Part shown: piece after piece, positions 32,634-42,538 of the stretch | Layout of the letters: every line of letters begins with the position of its first letter | Numbering within the stretch: position 1 is the first letter of the stretch | From: Dinochytrium kinnereticum | Taxonomy: Eukaryota > Chytridiomycota > Chytridiomycetes > Chytridiales > Chytridiaceae | Reading direction: 5' to 3' | Length of the DNA: 50,381 bases | Assembly (NCBI GenBank): GCA_027604005.1 | Contig: JADGJT010000129.1 | Span: 1-50,381, forward strand | Position numbers and translations under genes: made by a program | Notes under the pieces: generated by a model | The model's database searches: none | Told to the model about the DNA's origin: nothing | The model's input: only the letters and a program-made list of their open reading frames with translations

Positions 32634-33470
32634 TTAGAACAAATAAACCCATGACAAAACAGCTGTGGCGAGACCAAATGCAGCAGCGCCAAGAGATGCC
32701 GAAGCACCAGCACTCGACGGCCTAGAAGAGGTGGTGGCGGCGGTAGTCGCCCCTGGAGCCACATTGGTAGGAGAGATCGTGGTGGTTCCGGCGAGAGTTG
32801 CAGAGCCGGAGGGCACAACGGTCGAGGGGAGGGCAGACCCCGTACCAGTGGCAGAAGCGCCAGCTGCGGAAGAAGTCGAGACAGCGGATTCAGGGGCAGT
32901 GGTGATGCCAGCAGGGGCAGAAGTGGCGGGTCCTGGGACTACGGGCTCAGGGGCGTTGGAGGTAGGAACAGGAGCAGGAGGAGCGGCAGTGGAGGTGGGA
33001 CCGCCGTCGACACCCGTGATCAGGGTACCGTCGTCATTCCACTGGATTAGCAGGAATAAAGAAACGAGCATCAGTATCAAGAGCATGAATGCGCACTCGG
33101 TTATTGGTGTTGACCTCGTTAATTCAATTCTATTGAAAACAAGACTTACGTGCTCTCCAAGATGTGCGCAGTCATCCTGAGCCATAGACAAGGCTTCACT
33201 TCCAGCGGCCGCGGGAGAAGAAGCGTCAGAGCATTGGCGGGTGATGGCACATTGGGTGGCGATCTCCAAGAACCTGGCTGAGCATGAGCACTCAAAGACG
33301 GGGCGGGATTCATGATCATTAAGGTCAAGGCCGGGGCTGCAAGGAGGCGGAGCGGTCCTGGCAGCCTGATTGTAGCACCTGCGCATGCAGAGCCTGTCAA
33401 TGGCGGCGAAAGCCGACGACGAAGCGAGTGCGAGGACAAGGAAGATGGCAATGAGGCCGCGGGAGAGCAT
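32634..33470 (-). CDS. Secreted GPI-type single-module Cys-rich protein, paralogue of the 27767-29239 product
   Basis: Two exons (33470-33150, 33041-32634) give 242 aa. Signal peptide MLSRGLIAIFLVLALASSSA. The single module runs CMRRCYNQAARTAPPPC, then FECSCSARF and further Cys, ending DDCAHLGEH. This aligns with the first module of the 27767-29239 product (CLSRKCFQAAADLASSPC, CSCH, DFCEHQVDH). A long Ala/Ser/Thr/Pro-rich stalk and a hydrophobic C-terminus (FGLATAVLSWVYLF) fit a GPI-anchored wall protein. The intron is exactly 108 nt, lies after the same module residue and in the same phase as intron 1 of the paralogue, and is stop-free in frame. There is no His-rich tail. It diverges from the ZIP transporter gene, with about 410 bp between starts. 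Confidence 0.75.
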   Translation of the reverse strand: MLSRGLIAIFLVLALASSSAFAAIDRLCMRRCYNQAARTAPPPCSPGLDLNDHESRPVFECSCSARFLEIATQCAITRQCSDASSPAAAGSEALSMAQDDCAHLGEHVSLVFNRIELTRSTPITECAFMLLILMLVSLFLLIQWNDDGTLITGVDGGPTSTAAPPAPVPTSNAPEPVVPGPATSAPAGITTAPESAVSTSSAAGASATGTGSALPSTVVPSGSATLAGTTTISPTNVAPGATTAATTSSRPSSAGASASLGAAAFGLATAVLSWVYLF

Positions 33471-33879
33471 AGCTGATGGTTCAAACTAGAGGAGGGAGGG
33501 TGGGCAGGGAGGTATGTGACGATTTAACCCCAAGGCAGAAAGTCCCTCTTTTTAAGGCATGGGGAAGACGAGGGTTGGAAGACAAGCGGGTGAGAAGGCG
33601 GATAACCAGCCCGTCCTCAAAGCACAAAGCAAAGGACTTGTATCACAGCATGGGTGGGACAACAGTGGTACAAGGGTTATGAGTACCTCTCTGGTTACAC
33701 CCCTTGTCGCTCCGAAGGGAGGAGAAGAGGAAGGAGAAGAGGAGAGGAGGAAGGAGGAGAGTGCGAAAGTTTCGGTGTTGTTGCCTGCGGGGAAATAAAT
33801 AGAGCTGCCATCCCCCACTTTACCATCACCACTGATCCCTGACCCTCCTCATCTCCTACACCATCACATCTCCCTGTCA
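33471..33879. promoter_or_regulatory. Divergent promoter between the GPI protein and the ZIP transporter
   Basis: About 410 bp with a purine-rich (GGAGGA/GAAGAGGA) run near 33710-33770. TTAAAAA on the minus strand lies near 33550 and AAATAAATAG on the plus strand near 33793; both are possible core promoter elements. Shared control of both genes is an inference from the layout. Confidence 0.45.
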
Positions 33880-35937
33880 ATGCCCTCCAAATGCCTTGCT
33901 GGCTGGGGCCGTAAAGGTTAGCAGCAGTCAACTCTTGCCAGCGCTCGCTCTTGTCTTTGTACTGCGACATCAAAGACAGGCTGTACTAATCATATACATT
34001 TTCCCACATCCTCTGCACTGCCAGCCCTCGTCTGCTGCCTCGTCAGCGCTGCCGCTCTCACCCAAGTCTCGGCACAGACTCGCGGCGAAGGCCACAACCA
34101 TGATGGCCACGACCATGACCACGGTTCCGAATCAAAAGGCAACATCATTGTCGAGCACAAGCTGAACCCGGCTGCTGAAGGCTTCACCCCAAGAGACTTC
34201 GTCGCTGACATGTTCGCTGAGTTTGGCTCTGGCTTTGGTGCTTCCCGTGCCATGACCCTCGACAACATGGTCCGCGTTTACCAGGCCATGTCCATCATTG
34301 GCGGAGAGTCTGAGGTGGACCCCCATGCTGGACACAATCATGGCTCTGCTTCGAGGCTTCACAAGAGACAGGCTGGTCCTTCGAATGCGAGCGACGTGCC
34401 GGAGTATGATCCTGTAAGTTCTAGCTTGGCACAATTTCTTCCTTTCAAAACTGCCTCAAGACGGCCTCTGGCGTTATTTGACCATTTTTCCCTTCATGAA
34501 AACCCCAGTGCCTTCTCCCTTATGACCTCATGACCATCTACGGCTTCAACACCACTTCAGGTGTCACTCTCCCGCAGTTCCAGGAGCTCACCCCCGCACT
34601 CGTATACGTCTCCTCTGCCAAGCTCTGCAAGAACAAAGTTTTTGCCATGAATGAGACTGAAACCAGTACCAAGCCACGACCCACTACCACTCAAGTATGG
34701 CTCTACTCAATTGCTGCCAACACCATTGTCACTTTGAGCTGCATGATCGGTATTGCTTTTGTGCCCTTCATGAAGAAGTCGCCGTTCATGGCTGATTTGC
34801 TATTGTCGCTCTTCATTGCCCTGGGTGCTGGAACCTTGATTGCTGACGCGCTCTTACATTTGATCCCCCAGGTGATTTTCTTTTTGTTTCTAGTCATCTC
34901 TCGCTGAGCAGAGTCACTCACATCCTTCTTGTTATCAGATCCTCGGTCTTCACTCCCACGCCATCGGGGAGGAGCACGACCACGACCACGGCTCCATTGA
35001 TTTTATCAAGGATTTCCCTTACATCTGGAGTATGAGTCTTGTCATGCTCGGTCTTTACATTTTCTGGTCTGCCGAGCAAATACTCAACTACATCCACTCC
35101 ACTTACTCTCACAAGCACATGCATGCGCATGCTCATTCTCACTCCCACAACCACGCAGTCGTCTCCTCGAACGATACCGCTGAGGAGAAAAAGGGTGAGG
35201 TCAAAAAGATCTCATTGTGGCAGGAGATCAAGACCGTCAGACCCGTTGCTATCTTGATCTTGTTGGGTGATTCACTTCACAATTTTGTTGATGGGATGGC
35301 TATTGGTGCTTCGTTCTCGATCAGTGTCAAGCTTGGGTTAACTACTTCAATTGCTGTTCTCCTTGTAAGTTCCCCTTTTTTCTCTTTTCATTATTTCCTG
35401 ATTCGTCTTTCCCTTTTATGTGTTTTCTCCTTTGGATGGCAAATACTAACAACCCTATCAATATCTACATGCATCCAAATGCAACAGCATGAGATGCCCC
35501 ACGAGCTCGGAGACTATGCCATCCTTTATTCCTCCGGTTTCTCGGCGCTCCGAGCTGGTCTTCTCAACGCCGCCTCCAACCTAACCTCCTTCGTCGGCAT
35601 GGCTCTCGGAATCCTCGTCTCAAATGCTGCCGCGACCCACCAAAAGTCACAAGAAACCATCTTCGCGATTGCTGCAGGCATGTTCCTCTACATCTCTCTC
35701 TCAGATCTCATGCCCGAATTGAAGGCGGTACACGCCGTCTCTTCTCAAGGTTACGTGGAGGTTGGTGGGGAGAAAGCAAAGGATACCGTCGAGCTTGAGA
35801 TTCAGGAGGAGGCGGCTTTAGTCGAGCCTATCCACCCATTCTCTTGGCCCAGGATCTTCGCACAGCATTTGGGTCTTGCCCTTGGATGGTTGGTGATGGT
35901 GCTTATTGCTCTGTACGGAGAGAACATCAAGGTGTAA
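33880..35937 (+). CDS. LIV-1-type ZIP (SLC39) zinc transporter with His-rich segments
   Basis: Five exons (33880-33916, 34025-34413, 34509-34871, 34939-35364, 35488-35937) join in phase to 554 aa. The first exon is inferred: MPSKCLAGWGRK spliced to ALVCCLVSAAALTQ gives a signal peptide. The extracellular part starts with HNHDGHDHDHGS, has HAGHNHG, and carries TPALVYVSSAKLC just before the first helix, resembling the CPALLY/PAL motif of animal LIV-1 ectodomains. Membrane motifs are DALLHLIPQ, HNFVDGMAIGASF in TM4 and HEMPHELGDYAIL in TM5, an exact HExPHExGD LIV-1 signature. A cytosolic loop has HKHMHAHAHSHSHNH, and MFLYISLSDLMPEL follows. It should import zinc (possibly Fe or Mn) into the cytosol. 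Beside three secreted metal-binder candidates this suggests a dedicated uptake locus. Confidence 0.9.
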
Positions 35938-37018
35938 AATGACATGCCATTCATTTACTTGATTCCTCTCCTTCTATCAAAGTCCAATTATTTACTTCGC
36001 TTTTCATGAGTTTTATGGCCTCCTTGTTTGGTTTCGCTCATCATCGTTTATTGAATTCCTTCTGTTTTTGTCCTGTGGTTTGTCATTTGGTTTCTTTGTT
36101 GCGACCTCGTCCCATTAATAAAAAAAGGTGATCGATGATGATACTGCAAAAAAAACCCCCTCCACCAGTGGCTTTCACAAAGATCGAGTTCTCGTTTAAG
36201 GGCCCTTGAGATGAATATTTTCTAGGAGACCCTGTCAGATGCCTCGGCCTTTGGGCCTTCCAAAACAGCCAATATATTTATTTTCCAATAATAATAACCA
36301 AGGGGTTGCACAGATGAATATCTTGCGACACAACATCCATCAAGAGCCCTATTCGCTGTTCAACAACAGAATAGGCAGGTCCCTAATAATATTAGCAGTG
36401 TGAAGATTGAGGTCGAGAGGGATGGCAAATCACTCTGTGTGTGAAGGGAACTAGTCTCAGTGGAACTGTCGTTCCTATGGAAAGACTTAGGTGGATATAT
36501 AGGTTTCGGAGAAAGGAGGGACAATGAGAAGGGTTTTGATGGAAAATCATAAGGCTACAGCGGAGTAGGAGCGACAGATGACGCCAAGGACTGGGGTTTT
36601 GGTGGTAGAGAAAAGAGCCAGTGCCTGTAACCACGCGCAGATGGTGAACACTATCCGGCCTTGGAGAGGATGGAGCGGCGCAACGCCAACTCATGGAGCA
36701 GCAGCAATGGACGTGCAGCCGTAAACATAAAACTAGGTACAGGCAGTGTCATACAAAACCGTAAGGATTTTGCCCAGTCCCAAACTTAGAAGCATAGAGT
36801 TTGGCATGGCATAAAAAAATAAAGTTGAAAAGCGTGAAGGTTGGCTGTTGAGATGAAACAATCAAAATCGCCAAGTCTCTACTACTGATGTTCAATTGCA
36901 GTTATATAAGCTGCATGCAGACTTGAAGGCATCTAATATCACCAAGTTTGCTGCCGTTGACATCGGAGCCGAATAGAATCCTAAGTTCTCAATTCTACTT
37001 CTGCCGCCTCATCCAATA
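35938..37018. other. Intergenic region, no supported gene
   Basis: About 1.08 kb. A minus-strand frame (36392-36694) rich in Ser, Pro and His has no recognisable domain and is probably chance. The last 100 bp hold the 5' flank of the DUF998-like gene. No repeat, RNA gene or transposon motif was seen. Confidence 0.5.
36117..36122 (+). terminator. Polyadenylation signal AATAAA
   Basis: AATAAA lies 180 nt after the stop of the ZIP gene and is followed by an A run. Confidence 0.4.
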
Positions 37019-37705
37019 ATGCAGGATCCACTCGTCGTCGCCTTCATGGTGTTGTCTTTGGTCCTCACCATTGTTGAACTTGTGGCGCGAGTTGCTGGCC
37101 ACTTCGACCCCGCTGCCAGAGGCCTCAACCCCATCATCAACCCGCTCTCCGAATACGCCGCCCGCAAAAACTTGAAAAAGTACTTTACGCCTATGTTTTG
37201 GTTGGGAATCTTCAGCTCTCTCTTCTTCTTCCTGGGCATCCTCATATTCTACATTCGCTATAGCCCAAACCTCAACGAACCGCGAGTTATTCTTAGCCTT
37301 ACTATGTTTGGCATATGTCCGGTGGCGGAGTTTCTGACCTGGGCGTTACCCCTCCGCATTAAGGATCCCGGTCTGGAGGGCGATGAATCCGAACCTGTCA
37401 AGTACAATCACGACAGCAGAGTCATAGACTTTCTCCACTGGGTCTTTGCAGTCATTGCCTACGCCAGCTTTCTCGTCGGTGCAAGCAACCTGCCACGAAC
37501 ATTTTACCTATTCCCAGGGACATACCTAGAGCAGCAAGGAAAGTTGTTGAGTTATCTTGCATATGCCGGGCTGGCATCGATTGGAGTGATGATTTTCTTC
37601 GGCCACTGGTTGAAGGTATTCGGATTGTTCCAAAGGCTGTACACAGAAATCTGTACTGTTTGGTACATAATCATATCTGTCGTAGTAATCCGCGACACTG
37701 TTTAA
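37019..37705 (+). CDS. DUF998-like six-helix membrane protein
   Basis: A single-exon protein of 228 aa. Hydrophobic segments are at about residues 6-25 (VAFMVLSLVLTIVELVA), 60-80 (FWLGIFSSLFFFLGILIF), 92-112, 135-152, 178-196 and 205-223. The loop after helix 1 has LNPIINPLSEYAARKNLKK, and the end has GLFQRLYTEICTVWYIIISV. 'Npl.SeyA' after TM1 and 'Gl.eRly....'-type text near the last helix are how DUF998 proteins look, so I assign that superfamily tentatively. Function unknown. It lacks the His motifs of the neighbouring ZIP, so a link to metal transport is not supported. Confidence 0.55.
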   Translation: MQDPLVVAFMVLSLVLTIVELVARVAGHFDPAARGLNPIINPLSEYAARKNLKKYFTPMFWLGIFSSLFFFLGILIFYIRYSPNLNEPRVILSLTMFGICPVAEFLTWALPLRIKDPGLEGDESEPVKYNHDSRVIDFLHWVFAVIAYASFLVGASNLPRTFYLFPGTYLEQQGKLLSYLAYAGLASIGVMIFFGHWLKVFGLFQRLYTEICTVWYIIISVVVIRDTV

Positions 37706-38261
37706 GGCAGCTTGCTCCTTGCTCTTCACTTGGTTCTCTTCTCTCCTCTGCTATACCACCTACTTTCCACGCCAATGAGACAGGAATAATGCTTTATCAG
37801 TATCCCCACCCTTTATGTTTTTTAGTAAAATCTATGTGAATATATTAAGATTGAGCTCCATCTACCTTGATTAGCCATTTGTCGCTGTGGAAGCTGTTGA
37901 CTCTATCGCTACTGCTGCACACCTAATGTCAAGTTTTCAATGAGGTGGCGCTCTGGTTGTTAAGAAGAACATGGAAGCGAAAAATTGGTTTGATGGAGCC
38001 CAACAGGCTCCAGTTCCATGTGTGCATATCATTGCCCTTCACCTACGGCAGCAGTCCGAGCGTAAGATCCAAGACTTTCAATAACGAGACCTTCTTTATT
38101 TAATATAAACACATAATCTTCTTTCTGCCTTCCCATGAAGAGGTCCTGGAGTCTACGCTTTTAGCTCCTTTCCAAACAATGCTCTCTTTTACGAGCGATT
38201 CAGATATCAAGGTGTCCTTCTTCGAAGGTCCTTCTATTGGATAGTTTCGTATGACAAATTC
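37706..38261. other. Intergenic, threonine aldolase 5' flank
   Basis: About 550 bp. The frame of the aldolase stays open for some codons upstream of its ATG, so a further 5' exon near 38150-38260 is possible. No other feature seen. Confidence 0.4.
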
Positions 38262-39636
38262 ATGCCGAACATGATGTACTCAAACGATACCTTCTCTTCG
38301 GACGACGCCTCATCGCCCCAAGTCTATGACTTCCGCAGCGATACCTGTGCGTATTCATACATAAATTTATGACCATCGATCCACTTATCAAGTCTATCAG
38401 TCACAAGGCCAACCGCAGGCATGCGTCAAGCCATGCTAGAAGCAGAGGTGGGCGACGATGTCTTCCAAGAAGACCCGACCATCAATAAGCTTCAGGACTA
38501 TATCTGCGAGATAACAGGGGCAGAGGCAGCGTTGTTTTGCACATCAGCCACGATGACTAACCAGGTTTTGAGAGCGAGGCTTCAAATGAAGATTGATGCT
38601 TTTTCTTTAAGCTCGCTGTACGATGCTTGCTGGAAGTTCCGCCTTATACTGTTTTGTGCGATCGAAGAGCACATGTCTATACATACGAGGCTGGAGGGAT
38701 TAGTTATCATAATGGGGCTCAGGTGATTCCTGTAGAACCCAAAGAAGGAATGTCGCATTTGACAGCGGATATTGTTGAGAAGAACCTTGTAATCAGCGAT
38801 GATGTACACCATGCGCCAACGAAGGTTATTTGCCTGGAAAATACGCTTGGTGGAGAGGTTGGCGATATTGTTTTCCGAGCTGCCTAGTCGTTCTCTTTAA
38901 ACTGTGTTTTTTAGGTATTCCCGCTCGAGGACATTAGAGAGATTTTGGCGCTCGCGAAGAAGCACGGCATCAAGTGCCACCTGGATGGATCAAGGCTGTG
39001 AGTTATCCTCAGCGTAATACTGACTAAAGTTTGATATTAGGTGGAACGCGAACATTGCCACAGGTATCCCGCTCAAAGAATACCTTTCAGGATTCGATAC
39101 CGCCACTCTTTGCTTATCAAAGGGCCTCGGAGCCCCCGTCGGCTCAGTGCTCGTCGGCTCGGCAGCAACCATCAAGAAGGCGAGACACTTCCGCAAGATG
39201 TTCGGTGGAGGGTAAGCAAAAAAAAAAAGAAAGCACCCCTGATATCCCCACCTAACACCTCCGCTGCATTTCCGTCCTCTCAACAAAATTAAGTTGGCGT
39301 CAAGCTGGTGTCCTCGCTGCCGCCGCCCTCTATGCCTTGGAACATCACTGGCCGAATATGACCTCCGACCATGAGAACGCCAAGCTTCTCGCCACAGGTT
39401 TTGAGAGCATGGGATTTAAACTTGTCAAGCGTTGCGATACGAACATGGTTTGGTTGGACGGAAGCGCTCTCGGGATCACCGCAAATGATCTACGTGACGT
39501 CTTGAAAGAGAACGGCATCCTCATCTTTGGTGGTGGGGCAGAGTCGCGTTGGGTTTTACATCATCAGGTACATCGCAAGGGTGTTGAAAAGGCTTTGGGT
39601 GTTGTTAAAGAGTTTTTGGCCGCAAGGAAGGCGTAA
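38262..39636 (+). CDS. L-threonine aldolase (PLP-dependent, GLY1 family)
   Basis: Cleaves L-threonine or allo-threonine to glycine and acetaldehyde. The ATG at 38262 gives [20 protein letters not shown] and then [20 protein letters not shown]. Next are [32 protein letters not shown] (by splicing out GTTTTGAGAGCG...CTTTAAG), [31 protein letters not shown] and the PLP-lysine segment [38 protein letters not shown] and a C-terminus [17 protein letters not shown] finish the fold. Six exons with short introns. All active-site segments are intact. The initiator is slightly uncertain because the frame is open upstream. Confidence 0.92.
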
Positions 39637-39949
39637 AATATTGGTTCCTTGAGGATGAGATTCATGGTTGAATAGGTGTTTCTTTCATTATTTGTGATAT
39701 GACTTCTAATACTCCTGGTGCTCTCAATAAATACTGATCTAAAATATGCGATTGCTCGTCGTTCCTAATCTGCTGTTTCGGTAGCGGAACTGACAGAGCT
39801 AAGTTGCTTGGTATGAACTCTCCTGGGGCGCTCTTCAGGATTGAATTAGTTTCAAATATTTGAAAAAAGAATCCTTTTGATTGAAATGACAGCAAAACAA
39901 ATAAACAAAAAAAAAAAAAAAAGAAAAACGAAAGGAGGAAGGAGGAAGG
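39637..39949. other. Convergent 3' spacer
   Basis: 313 bp between convergent stops, with a long A run at about 39907-39930. No gene seen. Confidence 0.5.
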
Positions 39950-42406
39950 CTAACCATCATTATGAAAGGACTCGAGTGCAGTTAAGAGATCCCACATTTG
40001 AATCTGTCCGTTACTGTGACCAGAGACAAGCAGCCTCCTCGGCCTCGACCCCAACCGAGACGGATGATCCGACTCAAGAACTTGGTATGAGGTGATTTGA
40101 GTCCCATCGATCGAAGTGACACTGCAAACCCTAGTAAGACATGTCACATACACCAATTGTCAGATACACCAATCTGCCAAGGATGATCAGCTATGGTATA
40201 AATCTTACCTTGCCCCAGAAAATGACTTCACAACATTAAGCTGATCCGGACATGTTTGGTTTCGATAGACAAAGACCTCGGGGGTATCTGACCCACCATA
40301 TGGGCCTATTAAAAGGGGGGTCAGAAAAATCATTCAACCAAATCTACCAATGTTGTTGGATTTTAGGTCAGTTGCAGGGATCCGAAAGCTAGAAATAGGC
40401 ACGGTGCCGGGTTGAGTTGACAGCCTGCCCCGGAAGCGATGAATTTTCCAAGTTCTGACATGGTTTTCGTTCTCGCATACTATCCGTTCATGTTGATGTT
40501 GAAGGATAAAAGGAGGAAAGAGAACAAAGAAAACAGATTAGTCAAATAATATACATAAGAAGTAGCAAATAGAATGAGTTAATCATGAATACGTACCACT
40601 AATTAAAGACTTCTCACCCAATCTGACCTTACTCACAGCTTTCGTATGAACCGCTAATGTCTGAAAAAGCATGGGACTCCTTCCAACAGACTGTGGATGC
40701 TCAATCACAATCCTTACTGTTCCATCAGACGATCCGTAAGCTAATTCAATAAAAGTATCCGGAGAAGCCGACGAAAACGGTGTTAAATACACCGAAAGAG
40801 AGGTAACGGCAATAGGCGAAGGAGATTGAAAAAAGTCGTTAACCAACAACGAGTCATCTGAGAGCCGGAGTGGAAACTTTTCAATGTTAATGTAGGAGAT
40901 CCTGCCGTCGGTTCTGCCTAGAAAGAGAAGACTGCCTGAGGTATCGAAACTCGAGATTCCGGTAATATCTTTAACCAGCCAGGACTGCGTGAATGGGTTC
41001 CAAAATCCAACGCGGCCAACTTTAGACAGGACTATTAGGGATGAGCCGATGAAAAAGAGACCGTCGATTGGGGCTTCTAGGTCTATTCTTGCTGAGACCC
41101 GCATTGTTAAAAGGCATAGAGTTTAGATTTAGCTCCCAGATAAAAATAAATCGAACGGAGGAATAAATAGATAAGGCAAGGAAATAAAGTCTGTCGCGTA
41201 CATAATTCCCCGCGAGCTCCAGACCACAGATAAATTAGAGAGCTGCTTGATGCTGCAACAAGAATACTCTCATGACGCCCACAAATCGCCACCTTTTCAA
41301 TTCGTCTCAGCTGAAATGTAGGAGTTGGCCTTGCACCCAGCCCCCCTCCACTTTTGTTTTGATCCTTTTCTTTTGGCTTCAACTTATGACTATTTGGGGA
41401 TGGCGGGGAGATAGATGTCGGGGCTAGCGTTGAGAGATTTTGAAACTGAAGGGTTGGCAAGGACGTGGAACTAGCAGAAGCATTGGGGAACAATGAAGCA
41501 TCCCACTGGATAACACTAGAAGTGTGCTTTAGCGTCCATCCAAGCGTGTCCGAAAAGTTGAAGAGACAAAAAAAGTTTGCATAGGCGACAACGAGATGAC
41601 CTGTATTATCACCGGCCATCGCCACCACAGCCTGCTCCTTCCGGCTGTAAACACCTTGAAAAAAACTTCAGACAGAGTAATCAATTCTGGCTCGTTTTTA
41701 CCATTCAGCGGATTGAAAAGGCCGCAGAACATAACCCCTCCACACTTTCCCTCATCGGAATTTGATGACTCTGAGATGCATAAGACTGTCGACATGTGAT
41801 TAGACTGCAAACTGTACGGAGCAACGCACTCACGCAGTGGTTGGAGATTGAAGTACTCGGCCTCATCCTTCAACGTCTGTATCGATAACCTATTATTTAA
41901 TTATTACTCAATAAAATATACAAGACTTTTATTACCCGTCGGAAAGACATATCTTTTTGCTCCGAAGGAAGGTCAGAATGCAACGAAAGACAAGAGGGTC
42001 TCGGTCAATGAAGATCTGTCAACAGGCATAGTGAATATACAGTAAAGAAGAACAATAGCTGGCATGTGTATGGAAATATACTGCCCAAAAATCTAAGGTA
42101 AAGAAGGAACTGCACTTGGGGGTAACGAAAGCTTACCGCTCCAGAGTCATCGCATGTCACAGCAAAGTTGCCACTCAGGATCTTTGAGAAGAACGAGTCT
42201 GTGCACCACAGCAGAGTCTCCGGGGCCGTCATAAAAGTCGTCCCACCCACATTGAGCTTAACAATGTCTCCAATGACATACGATGGTGTCGACAGCTCTG
42301 GAGTCGCTCCATCGAGCGAGTCCATGTTCTGCCACCGTCGAGTAATATTTTTTGTTTTGAAATGTGATTCTGGGATTCGATTGTCCTGCAACGTAGGGAT
42401 TTCCAT
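39950..42406 (-). CDS. KCTD3/SHKBP1 orthologue: T1-type BTB domain plus WD40-like propeller
   Basis: The N-terminal BTB/T1 domain reads [39 protein letters not shown] and [12 protein letters not shown]. After a gap of several exons come propeller segments [71 protein letters not shown] and [18 protein letters not shown]. The end is [20 protein letters not shown] and [10 protein letters not shown]. This is the order of human KCTD3 (e.g. 'GPQLFQTFTVHRSPVTKI', 'MGSRPRRYLFTGHTNGSI'). KCTD3 and SHKBP1 act as adaptors (HCN3 channel, CIN85 binding in animals). The role in fungi is unknown. The start at 42406 ([10 protein letters not shown]) is chosen; 42325 ([10 protein letters not shown]) is possible. 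Confidence 0.87.
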
Positions 42407-42538
42407 TGCCTTGCATGGCCACTTCACCGCGACGATCCGAGGCCTTTCCCGCGCTGCTTGCTCTATAATCTACGACTACTCATCGCTGCCTGCAACTGAA
42501 CAAATCTCTAAGCCGCTGACCGACGGAATTCCCGAGCC
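42407..42538. promoter_or_regulatory. Compact bidirectional promoter
   Basis: 132 bp separate the divergent start codons of the KCTD3-like gene and the SAXO5-like gene; both core promoters must lie here. An RFX-like X-box was not identified by eye. Confidence 0.45.

Noticed and set aside
32665..33180. Plus-strand open frame of 171 codons rich in Ala, Val, Glu
   Set aside because: Antisense shadow of the Ser/Thr/Ala stalk of the 32634-33470 gene, driven by GC-rich codons.
29240..33879. Zap1-type zinc-response elements in the two divergent promoters
   Set aside because: No exact ACCTTNAAGGT-like palindrome was found by eye; a chytrid regulator could use another site, so absence is not informative.
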